From JAGVSZ01 sp019137045 (lineage in GTDB: Bacteria; Pseudomonadota; Gammaproteobacteria; Burkholderiales; SG8-39): a DNA stretch of 64,000 nucleotides. This document shows, piece by piece, positions 57,382 to 64,000 of the stretch. Below the pieces are notes generated by a model. The model was given only the letters and a program-made list of their open reading frames with translations, searched no databases and was not told the origin of the DNA. Location: NCBI GenBank assembly GCA_046347635.1, contig JAXMFT010000004.1, positions 248,001 through 312,000 on the forward strand, read 5' to 3'. Position 1 is the stretch's first letter; every line of letters begins with the position of its first letter. A program made the position numbers and the translations under genes.

Positions 57382-59436
57382 ATGGTCAACGCGAGCGTCC
57401 CGCCCGGCGGCGGCGAAGGGTCACCTGACACCGCGGTCAGCGACGAGAGCCTGAAGAAGGCCGAGCAGTACATCGAGGCGGAGGAGGGAGCGACCAACCG
57501 GTTCAGCGGCCCGTTCGCCGTCTTCGTGAGCCTCGTCGCGGTCGCGATGTCGCTATTCCACCTCTATACCGCCTACGCGATCGTCCCGGCGCAGGAGCTG
57601 CGCCCGATCCACGTCGGCTGGGTCCTGTTCCTGGTGTTCCTGCTCTTCCCCGCGGCGCGGCGCTTCCGGCATCGCGTGATGCCGTGGGACTGGATTGCGG
57701 CCGTGGCCGCGGTGGCCTCGATCGCCTACATGCTCCACGGCGGCGACGACTTCATGGACCGCAACACGCTGCCGGACCGGACCGACATCGTGTTCGGCGT
57801 GCTGCTCATCGTGCTCCTGCTCGAGGCGGTGCGGCGCACCTCAGGATGGATCCTGACCGTGGTGGTGGCGGCGTTCATCGCCTACGCGCTCTTCGGCGAC
57901 CACCTGCCGGAGCCGTGGGAGCACCGCGGCTACGAGCTCGGCCGCCTGGTCGGCCACCTCTACATGACGCTCGAAGGCATCTTCGGCGTCGCGGTCGACG
58001 TCTCGTCCTCGCTGATCATCCTCTTCACGATCTACGGCGCGTTCCTGCAGTTCTCCGGCGCCGGCAAGTTCTTCATCGACTTCTCGTTCGCGGCGATGGG
58101 CGGGAAATCCTCGGGCGCGGGGCGCACGGTGGTACTCGCCTCGTTCCTGCTCGGCGGGCCGTCCGGCAGCGGGGTCGCCACGACGGTGACGATCGGGTCG
58201 GTCGCCTACCCCCTGCTCGCCAAGGCGGGCTACGGCAAGGAGGCCGCCGGCGGACTGCTCGCCGCGGGCGGGCTCGGGGCGATCATCTCGCCGCCGGTGC
58301 TCGGCGCGGCCGCGTTCCTCATCGCCGAGTTCCTCAAGATCTCGTACCTCGACGTGCTGCTGATGGCGGTGATCCCCACCTGCCTCTACTACCTCGGGCT
58401 CTTCCTGATGGTCGAGTTCGACGCGCGGCGCTTCGGGATGTCGGACGTGCGCTTCCGGCAGGTCGACTCGCTCTGGGTCCTGACGCGGCGCTACTGGTAC
58501 CACTTCCTCTCGCTCATCGCGATCGTCGCGTTCATGCTGGTCGGCTTCTCGCCGATCGCGTCGGTGTTCTGGGCGACGATCGCGGCGGGGGTCACGAGCC
58601 TCCTGCGGCGCGACACGAGCCTGATCCCGTACGAGATTTTCACCGGGCGGGGCGGGGTCGTCGGCAACCTATGGAACTCCGGGCTGCGGCGCGCGCTCGA
58701 GGGCGGCTCGGTCGGGGTGCTGAACGTCGCGACGACCTGCGCCGCGGCCGGGATCATCGTCGGCGTGGTGACGCTCACCGGGCTCGGCCTCAAGTTCAGC
58801 TCGATCGTCATCGCGTACGCGGCCGGGAATCTCCTGCTCACCGCGATCTACACCGCGCTCATCGTCTGGGTCGTCGGGCTCGCCGTCCCGGTGACGGCGA
58901 GCTACATCATCTGCGCGGTGATCGCGGCCCCGGCGCTGATCAAGCTCGGGGTGCCCGACTTCGCCGCGCACATGTTCATCTTCTACTACGCGGTGCTGTC
59001 CGAGGTGTCGCCGCCCACCGCGCTCTCCCCGTTCGCGGCGGCGGCGATCACCGGCGGCGACCCGTACAAGACGACGCTGCAGTCGTGGAAGTACACGATG
59101 CCCGCGTTCCTGGTCCCGTTCATGTTCGTGCTCGACCCGTCGGGGCAGGGGCTGCTGCTCGGCGGCTCGTTCAAGAACCTCGCCCACGCCGATTGGGCGG
59201 GCGTCGCGCTGGTCACCGCGACCGCGTTTCTCGGCATCGCCGCGCTGGCCGCCGGCTTCCAGGGCTGGCTGCTGAAGCGCGCGAACGCGGTCGAGCGGGT
59301 GCTGCTGCTCGTCGGGGGCCTGCTGCTCGTGTATCCGCGCGGGATGGTGGACGTCGCGGGCCTCGGGCTGATCGTGGTCGCGGTGATCCTGCAGCTCGGG
59401 CGCAGGCGGCCGCCGGCGCCGCAGCCCGCGGCGTAG
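57382..59436 (+). CDS. TRAP transporter fused 4TM/12TM permease
   Basis: A 684-residue fused DctQ-DctM permease typical of TAXI systems. The N-terminal quarter holds the small-permease helices (VGWVLFLVFLLFPAARRF and neighbours), then the large-permease core: FSFAAMGGKSSGAGRTVVLASFLLGGPSGSGVATTVTIG, GGLLAAGGLGAIISPPVLGAAAF, and the C-terminal FYYAVLSEVSPPTALSPFAAAAITGGDPYKTTLQSWKYT. About 16 transmembrane segments. It imports the ligand of the upstream TAXI protein by Na+ or H+ symport. Confidence 0.93.
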   Translation: MVNASVPPGGGEGSPDTAVSDESLKKAEQYIEAEEGATNRFSGPFAVFVSLVAVAMSLFHLYTAYAIVPAQELRPIHVGWVLFLVFLLFPAARRFRHRVMPWDWIAAVAAVASIAYMLHGGDDFMDRNTLPDRTDIVFGVLLIVLLLEAVRRTSGWILTVVVAAFIAYALFGDHLPEPWEHRGYELGRLVGHLYMTLEGIFGVAVDVSSSLIILFTIYGAFLQFSGAGKFFIDFSFAAMGGKSSGAGRTVVLASFLLGGPSGSGVATTVTIGSVAYPLLAKAGYGKEAAGGLLAAGGLGAIISPPVLGAAAFLIAEFLKISYLDVLLMAVIPTCLYYLGLFLMVEFDARRFGMSDVRFRQVDSLWVLTRRYWYHFLSLIAIVAFMLVGFSPIASVFWATIAAGVTSLLRRDTSLIPYEIFTGRGGVVGNLWNSGLRRALEGGSVGVLNVATTCAAAGIIVGVVTLTGLGLKFSSIVIAYAAGNLLLTAIYTALIVWVVGLAVPVTASYIICAVIAAPALIKLGVPDFAAHMFIFYYAVLSEVSPPTALSPFAAAAITGGDPYKTTLQSWKYTMPAFLVPFMFVLDPSGQGLLLGGSFKNLAHADWAGVALVTATAFLGIAALAAGFQGWLLKRANAVERVLLLVGGLLLVYPRGMVDVAGLGLIVVAVILQLGRRRPPAPQPAA

Positions 59437-59443
59437 GCGGCCG

Positions 59444-60670
59444 CTACTCGAGCAGTCCCGCGAGCGGCACCGCCCACAGGCGCTCGGCGAGCCGCACGAC
59501 CTCGGAGCCGCCGTACGCGATGATCGCGACGCGGCACCGCGGGGTCTTGTCGAGGAAGGCCCGCAGGCCGGCGAGGTCGCGGTCGTCCCAGCGCGACGAG
59601 GCCTTGACCTCGATCGCCATGCAGTCGCGCCCGGCCTCGATCACGAAGTCGACCTCGTGCCGGCCCTGGACGTGCCAGTAGCCGAGCCGTGCCTCGGGCC
59701 ATTCGGCGTCGAGGATCGCGGCGAGGTTCTGCGCCACGTAGGTCTCGAGCAGTGCGCCCCACGTCGGATCGCCGGCCGCGAGGCGCGCCTCGTCGACGCC
59801 GGCCAGATGGCTCGCGAGCCCGGAATCCGAGACGTACAGCTTCGGCGATTTGATCAGCCGGCTCGCGCGGTTGGCCAGGAACGGCGCGACGCGGCGCACG
59901 ACGAACGACGCTTCGAGCAGGCTGAGATACCGCGCGGCGGTCGCCGCGTTCAGCTTCGCGTCGCGACCGAGGTCGCTCACGCCGAGGATCTGCCCGGTGC
60001 GCAGGGCCGCGAGCTGCAGCAGGGTGCGGAACGGGACGAGGTCGCCGATGCGCGCGAGCGCGCGCACGTCCCGCTCGAGGTAGGTCTGCTCGTAACCCCT
60101 GAACCACAGCGCCGGCCGCCGCGTCTGCCCGAGGCACACCGGAGGGAGTCCGCCGTCGGTCACGGCCCGCGGCGTGATTCCGCCCGGCGCAGTGCATGCC
60201 GGCGGTGCGCCGGCCTCGAACGCGCGCCTGACGAAGGGCGCCGGCGCGAGCCGCCCGGCCAGCTCGCGGCGCGTGAACGAGTGCAGCGTGAGGTACAGCG
60301 CCCGGCCGGCGAGACTCTCGGTCACCCCGCTCAGCAGCGCGAAGTTCGCCGAGCCGGACAGCAGGAAGCGCCCCGGCGCACGGGCCCGGTCGACCTCGCG
60401 CTTCACGGCGACCAGCAGCTCGGGGCATTTCTGCGCCTCGTCGATGGTGAGCGGGGCGTCGGAACGGACGAACGCCTCGGGGTCCGTGCGCGCGGCCGCG
60501 AGCTGGGCCGGATCGTCCAGCGTGAGGTATCGCCGTCGAGCGAGCCCGCGCTCCTGCTGCAGGAAGGTGGTCTTGCCCGACTGGCGCAGGCCGGTCACGA
60601 CCACGACCGGCATCTCGGTAAGCGCGGCACGCGTCAGCCGGCCGAGAGCGCGAGGCAGATAGACTGTCAT
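59444..60670 (-). CDS. AAA-type ATPase with DUF4143-like C-terminal domain
   Basis: A 408-residue protein. Walker A is TGLRQSGKTT near residue 30; Walker B LTIDEAQKCPELL; sensor FLLSGSANFALL. The C-terminal half (SLLEASFVVRRVAPF, KLYVSDSGLASHLAG, ETYVAQNLAAIL, and EVDFVIE...AIEVKASS) resembles the DUF4143 nuclease-like fold, with the Asp-Glu-x-Lys pattern. Proteins of this type are common, mobile and of unknown role. Its start overlaps a palindrome, suggesting autoregulation. Convergent with the TRAP permease. Confidence 0.87.
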   Translation of the reverse strand: MTVYLPRALGRLTRAALTEMPVVVVTGLRQSGKTTFLQQERGLARRRYLTLDDPAQLAAARTDPEAFVRSDAPLTIDEAQKCPELLVAVKREVDRARAPGRFLLSGSANFALLSGVTESLAGRALYLTLHSFTRRELAGRLAPAPFVRRAFEAGAPPACTAPGGITPRAVTDGGLPPVCLGQTRRPALWFRGYEQTYLERDVRALARIGDLVPFRTLLQLAALRTGQILGVSDLGRDAKLNAATAARYLSLLEASFVVRRVAPFLANRASRLIKSPKLYVSDSGLASHLAGVDEARLAAGDPTWGALLETYVAQNLAAILDAEWPEARLGYWHVQGRHEVDFVIEAGRDCMAIEVKASSRWDDRDLAGLRAFLDKTPRCRVAIIAYGGSEVVRLAERLWAVPLAGLLE

Positions 60671-60700
60671 AATGACTTATCTGATAGTGTCATTTTGACA
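60666..60700. promoter_or_regulatory. Two palindromes at the start of the ATPase gene
   Basis: GTCAT-A-ATGAC (60666-60676) overlaps the ATG of the minus-strand gene and TGTCA-TTT-TGACA (60688-60700) lies just upstream; the outer CTGTCA and TGACAG arms also pair. This AT-rich patch stands out. Between here and the Crp-type gene (60701-60938) I see no supported gene. Confidence 0.5.
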
Positions 60701-60938
60701 GCACAACCGGTCGTCCGTCCAGCGTCGAAGGGGTGGACGAGTTCGCCGCGCGAGTCGAGGTTAGCATCGAGGGAGTGACGCCGCGAAGGGGGCAAATGAG
60801 GTGTGATCGCAGGGGGCGGAAGCTGATCGCCGGCGCGGGGACGGCGAGGGCGCTCGCAGCGGCGCGGCGCGCCGCGAGTCGTCCGCCTGAAGCGACCGGT
60901 GGTGCGGCGGGCCGACGGGCCGAACGGGCCGGGCGACT

Positions 60939-61598
60939 ATGAGTGCGCCGACCGCCGCCGAGCTTGCAGCATCGACGCTCCTCGCGACGCTGTCGCCGGA
61001 GGAGCTGCAGGCCGCCGCGCCGCGCTTTGCTCTCCGGCGCTACCCGAAAGGTGCGATCCTGGTCGCCGAGGGCGATCGCCTGGACGCCTTCAGCATCGTG
61101 CTGTCGGGACGCGTCAAGTTCTTCTGGCGCGACGACGCGGGTAAGCAGGTGGACGTCGCCATCGTCGGCCCGGGCGAGGATTTCGCCGCCCAGGCGATCG
61201 GCGGCGAGCCGATGCTGACCTCGGTGATCGCGCTCGAGGACCTGCGCCTCGCTTCGATCCCGGTGGCCGAATTCGAGCGGCTGCTGCTGCGGCACCCGCA
61301 GCTCGCCCTGACCTATGTCAAGCGCGTCGTCTACCTCTTTCGGCGCACGATGATGGGCCGGCGGTCGTTCTCGATGGAGGACGTCTACGGCCGCGTGACC
61401 GAGCTGCTGCTGACGAGCGCGTCCGAGACCGGCGGCGTGCCGGTCACCGAGCGGCTTACCCACGCGGAGATCGGTCAGCGCGTCGGTGCGACGCGCGAGA
61501 TGGTCGGACGGGTGCTGCGCGATCTCGCGCGTGGCGGGTACATCAAGGCGGAGCGCGGCCGGTTCACCGTCCTGCGCAAGCCGCCGCGGCACTGGTGA
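60939..61598 (+). CDS. Crp/Fnr-family transcriptional regulator
   Basis: A 219-residue regulator. N-terminal cNMP-like domain: ALRRYPKGAILVAEGDRLDAFSIVLSGRVKFFW and a region with VGPGEDFAAQAI; central dimer helix LTYVKRVVYLFRRTMMG; C-terminal wHTH with LTHAEIGQRVGATREMVGRVLRDLARGGYIK. There are no Fnr-type Cys residues in the N-terminus, so it does not look like an oxygen-sensing iron-sulfur Fnr. It precedes a Bug gene, with paired repeats between, and probably controls it. Confidence 0.9.
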   Translation: MSAPTAAELAASTLLATLSPEELQAAAPRFALRRYPKGAILVAEGDRLDAFSIVLSGRVKFFWRDDAGKQVDVAIVGPGEDFAAQAIGGEPMLTSVIALEDLRLASIPVAEFERLLLRHPQLALTYVKRVVYLFRRTMMGRRSFSMEDVYGRVTELLLTSASETGGVPVTERLTHAEIGQRVGATREMVGRVLRDLARGGYIKAERGRFTVLRKPPRHW

Positions 61599-61607
61599 GC
61601 GGCGGGA

Positions 61608-61644
61608 GAGAACTCGTTCTCAGACGTTCGCCGAAATCGTTCTC
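61608..61644. promoter_or_regulatory. Operator-like repeats between the Crp-type gene and Bug gene 3
   Basis: GAGAAC-TC-GTTCTC (61608-61621) is a perfect inverted repeat, and a second CGTTCTC (61638-61644) lies 23 bp later on the same face of the helix. The site is in the 103-bp gap, where Crp-type binding would control the Bug operon. Confidence 0.55.
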
Positions 61645-61701
61645 TTATCTGCCGCAGCGGGTGCGGGTAGCCTGGACGGAAACCTGCCGCAGGAGGACGC
61701 C

Positions 61702-62700
61702 ATGACACCAAGCTCACGCCGCATCCGCGCCGCCTGTGCTGCGGCCTTTGCCCTTGCAACGACCCTCCCGGCCTTCGCCCAGACGCGCGAGGCCGCGGCG
61801 GAGTACCCGAACCGGCCGATCCGGCTAATCGTTCCGTTCGGTCCGGGGAGCTCGCCGGACGTGCGCGGCCGGGAGCTCGGCGCGAAGCTCGCGGAGCAAT
61901 GGCGCCAGCCCGTGGTCGTCGAGAACCGCCCCGGCGCCGGCGGCCAGCTTGCGCTGGAGCAGGTGGCGCGCGCCGCGCCGGACGGCTACACGCTCGTCCT
62001 CGCGGGCCAGTCGGCGCTCGCGATCGCGCCCCACCTGGCGAAACAGCCCTTCGACCCGCTGAAGGATTTCACCCCGGTGACGCGGCTGAGCGCCGCGCGG
62101 ATCGTCCTCGTCGTGAACCCGGCCGTGCCGGTGCGCACGGTGGGCGAGCTGGTCGCCGAGGCGCAGCGGAACCCGGGCAAGCTGAACGCCGCGTCCTGGG
62201 GGCCGGGGACGATCACCCACCTCTCGCTGGAGTTGTTCGATCGGTCGACGGGCGCCAAGATCGCGCACGTGCCATACAAGAGCGGCGGTCAGGCGGTCGC
62301 GGAGCTCGCCGCCGGCCAGGTCCAGGTCGCGTTCGAGTTCCCGATTCTGGTCGCCCCGCACGTCAAGTCCGGCCGCCTGCGCGCGCTCGCCGTCTCCGGC
62401 CGCGAACGCCTGGCGATGCTGCCCGAGGTGCCCACCTTCTTCGAAGCCGGCGTCCCGGCGATGGACGGCGTCGTCGGGTGGCAGGGGCTCGCCGGTCCCG
62501 CCGGAATGCCGCAGGAGATCGCGTCACGGGTGCAGCAGGCCGCCGCGCGCGTCCTCGCGCTGCCCGAGGTGCGGGCCTCCTATCTCGCGGGCGGCACCGA
62601 TCCCGTCGGCGACACGCCGGAGGAATTCGCGGCGTTCATCCGGTCGGAGCACGCGCGCTGGGGCAAGCTGATCGCCGACGCCGGGATCCGGACGGAGTGA
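61702..62700 (+). CDS. Bug-family binding protein (3)
   Basis: A 332-residue periplasmic protein. ATG 61702 with AGGAGG; signal peptide RRIRAACAAAFALATTLPAFAQ. Bug motifs: YPNRPIRLIVPFGPGSSPDVRGR, VENRPGAGGQLALEQVARAAPDGYTL, VPYKSGGQAVAELAAGQVQ and GRLRALAVSGRERLAMLPEVPTFFEAG. No TctAB partner is nearby. It probably forms an operon with the flavoprotein gene 7 nt downstream, under the Crp-type regulator. Confidence 0.92.
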   Translation: MTPSSRRIRAACAAAFALATTLPAFAQTREAAAEYPNRPIRLIVPFGPGSSPDVRGRELGAKLAEQWRQPVVVENRPGAGGQLALEQVARAAPDGYTLVLAGQSALAIAPHLAKQPFDPLKDFTPVTRLSAARIVLVVNPAVPVRTVGELVAEAQRNPGKLNAASWGPGTITHLSLELFDRSTGAKIAHVPYKSGGQAVAELAAGQVQVAFEFPILVAPHVKSGRLRALAVSGRERLAMLPEVPTFFEAGVPAMDGVVGWQGLAGPAGMPQEIASRVQQAAARVLALPEVRASYLAGGTDPVGDTPEEFAAFIRSEHARWGKLIADAGIRTE

Positions 62701-62707
62701 GGCGGCG

Positions 62708-63337
62708 ATGGACCCGAGGTTCTCCGAGGTCGTCGCGTCCGAGGCGGAGCTGCGCGCATTGATCGGGCACCCGAGCGAAGTGGTGGTCAAGGGCCGCCTC
62801 GGGGCGCTCGACGATCATTGCCGCGCCTACATCGCAGCGAGTCCCTTCGTCGTCGTAGCGTCGGCCAATGCCGCGGGCGACATCGACGTGTCGCCGAAGG
62901 GCGATCCGCCCGGGTTCGTGCAGGTGCTCGACGACTCGATGCTCGCGATACCCGAACGGCCGGGAAACCGGCGCGCCGACACGTTCTCGAACGTGCTGCA
63001 GAACCCGCGCGTCGCGCTCATCTTCCTCGTCCCCGGCAAGCAGGAGACGCTGCGGGTGAGCGGCACCGCGACGATCGTCCGGGACCGGTGGCTGCGCGAC
63101 CGGATGGCGATCGCCGGAAAGGCGCCCGCCCTGGCGCTCGTCGTCGCGGTCGACGAGGCCTCGATCCACTGCGCGAAGTGCGTGATCCGGTCGAAGCTCT
63201 GGGACTCGCGGCACTGGCCGGATCTCGAAGGGGTTCCGTCGCTCGCGCGCGCGATCGTCGATCAGGCGCAGCTCGCGCAATCCGTTGCGGAAGTGCAGGC
63301 GTTCATCGACGCGGACATCCGCGCGCGGCTCTATTGA
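62708..63337 (+). CDS. PPOX-type FMN-dependent flavoprotein (MSMEG_1061-like)
   Basis: A 209-residue split-barrel protein. DDHCRAYIAASPFVVVAS, VSPKGDPPGFVQVLDD, ERPGNRRADTFSNVLQNPRVALIFLVPGKQETLRVSGTA match a pyridoxamine 5'-phosphate oxidase-like family with FMN binding. It is not a true PdxH. Likely reduces or oxidises a small molecule. It starts 7 nt after the Bug gene. Confidence 0.87.
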   Translation: MDPRFSEVVASEAELRALIGHPSEVVVKGRLGALDDHCRAYIAASPFVVVASANAAGDIDVSPKGDPPGFVQVLDDSMLAIPERPGNRRADTFSNVLQNPRVALIFLVPGKQETLRVSGTATIVRDRWLRDRMAIAGKAPALALVVAVDEASIHCAKCVIRSKLWDSRHWPDLEGVPSLARAIVDQAQLAQSVAEVQAFIDADIRARLY

Positions 63338-63369
63338 CCCTTCCGGCGCTTGTCTCTAGTGTGCCCGCC

Positions 63370-63999
63370 ATGACCCTCGAAACCTGGCTCGCTTTCCTCG
63401 TCGCCGCGATCCTGATCAGCGTCTCGCCCGGCGCCGGCGCGGTCGCGTGCATGGCGAGCGGCATGCGCTACGGCTACCGCCTCGGCATCTGGAACATCTT
63501 CGGGATGCAGTTCGGCATCGCGCTGCAGCTCGCGGTGGTCGGCGCGGGTCTGGGCGCGATTCTCGCGGCTTCCACGCTCGCGTTCACCGTGCTCAAGTGG
63601 CTCGGCGTCACCTATCTCGCCTGGCTCGGCGTGAAGGCGTGGCGTGCGCCCCCCGTCCCCGTGGAAGTCGACCGCGCGGCGATGCCGGCGACGACCCGGG
63701 GCGCGCTGTTCGGACAGGGCTTCCTCGTCAACGCGACGAACCCGAAGGCGACGGTGTTCTTCCTCGCGGTGCTGCCGCCGTTCATCGACCCGATGCGCGC
63801 GCTGCTGCCGCAGTACCTCACCGTGGTCGCCACGCTGAGCGTCGTCGACCTCGTCGTGATGAGCGGCTACACGCTGTTCGCCGCGAGGGTCCTGCGCCTG
63901 ATGCGCGCGCCGCGGCAGATCCGCCTCATGAACCGCGTGTTCGGCGGGCTCTTCATCGGAGCCGCCGCGCTGCTCGCGACGTTCAAGCGCGCTGCCTGA
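63370..63999 (+). CDS. LysE-family amino-acid exporter
   Basis: A 209-residue RhtB/LysE-type permease with about six helices. LISVSPGAGAVACMASGMRYGYRLG is the family signature, followed by ITYLAWLGVKAW-type and NATNPKATVFFLAVLPPFI motifs. It exports amino acids or their analogues. It ends 1 bp before the window edge but has a stop (TGA 63997-63999), so it is complete. Confidence 0.92.
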   Translation: MTLETWLAFLVAAILISVSPGAGAVACMASGMRYGYRLGIWNIFGMQFGIALQLAVVGAGLGAILAASTLAFTVLKWLGVTYLAWLGVKAWRAPPVPVEVDRAAMPATTRGALFGQGFLVNATNPKATVFFLAVLPPFIDPMRALLPQYLTVVATLSVVDLVVMSGYTLFAARVLRLMRAPRQIRLMNRVFGGLFIGAAALLATFKRAA

Positions 64000-64000
64000 G

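Noticed and set aside
60733..60942. 69-residue open frame ending in ATGA overlap with the Crp/Fnr gene
   Set aside because: GTG start without a ribosome site, Arg/Ala-rich, no conserved pattern. The overlap alone is weak evidence, so it was left out, though a short leader peptide cannot be excluded.

Overview
The window is a GC-rich (about 70% by eye) chromosomal segment, densely coding on both strands with many GTG and TTG starts and 4-nt ATGA/GTGA overlaps. The order mlaB - ABC pair - ibaG - murA - hisGDCBHAFIE - hinT - tatABC - HtrA protease - nif3 - petABC - sspAB is typical of Betaproteobacteria. Three Bug-type binding proteins, a TRAP and a TAXI-TRAP transporter, and many catabolic dehydrogenases point to a metabolically versatile, respiring, Burkholderiales-like organism. 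The species cannot be named from sequence alone.

Region 1 (1-19193) is housekeeping: outer-membrane lipid transport and ABC export, peptidoglycan precursor synthesis (murA), a complete histidine pathway with short-form HisG, the Tat translocon (with a strong terminator between tatA and tatB), a cNMP-binding membrane protein, an HtrA/DegS-like protease, the cytochrome bc1 complex and the SspA/SspB pair. Region 2 (19257-21220) is a tRNA-Thr(TGT) gene followed by two tandem islets of about 0.9-1.0 kb. Each ends in a copy of the tRNA 3' half and each carries one RelE/HigB-type toxin with an XRE antitoxin. No integrase is present. Both islets share a structured non-coding tail at fixed spacing from the tRNA repeat.

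Region 3 (21222-36482) is mixed: two small unknown genes, a PerM/AI-2E family permease with a cNMP-binding partner, cystathionine beta-lyase, a DapA-family aldolase, a LysR/DoxX/GST group, a cytoplasmic molybdopterin reductase, an SDR lacking the usual catalytic Tyr/Lys, a Bug protein, and a MetE-core plus nicotinate phosphoribosyltransferase pair.

Region 4 (36502-55585) is the main accessory content. A GntR/UTRA regulator diverges from a gapless run of 20 co-directional genes. The first part encodes a complete route for C3 sulfonates: SuyA/SuyB sulfolactate sulfo-lyase, a TRAP transporter, HpsN (a HisD-like DHPS 3-dehydrogenase), SDR and zinc-ADH DHPS 2-dehydrogenases, a cytoplasmic sulfite oxidase, and the SlcC/ComC pair that interconverts (S)- and (R)-sulfolactate. 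Translational coupling continues into a second succinate dehydrogenase/fumarate reductase-like set, a Bug protein, a two-subunit class I fumarase/tartrate dehydratase and a TPP enzyme. Together these may form an undescribed branch acting on a (possibly sulfonated) dicarboxylate.

Region 5 (55639-64000) holds a periplasmic chalcone-isomerase-like protein, a TAXI-TRAP transporter, a DUF4143-type ATPase, a Crp/Fnr regulator, a third Bug protein, a PPOX-type flavoprotein and a LysE-family exporter. No CRISPR array, rRNA, phage structural gene or transposase was seen.
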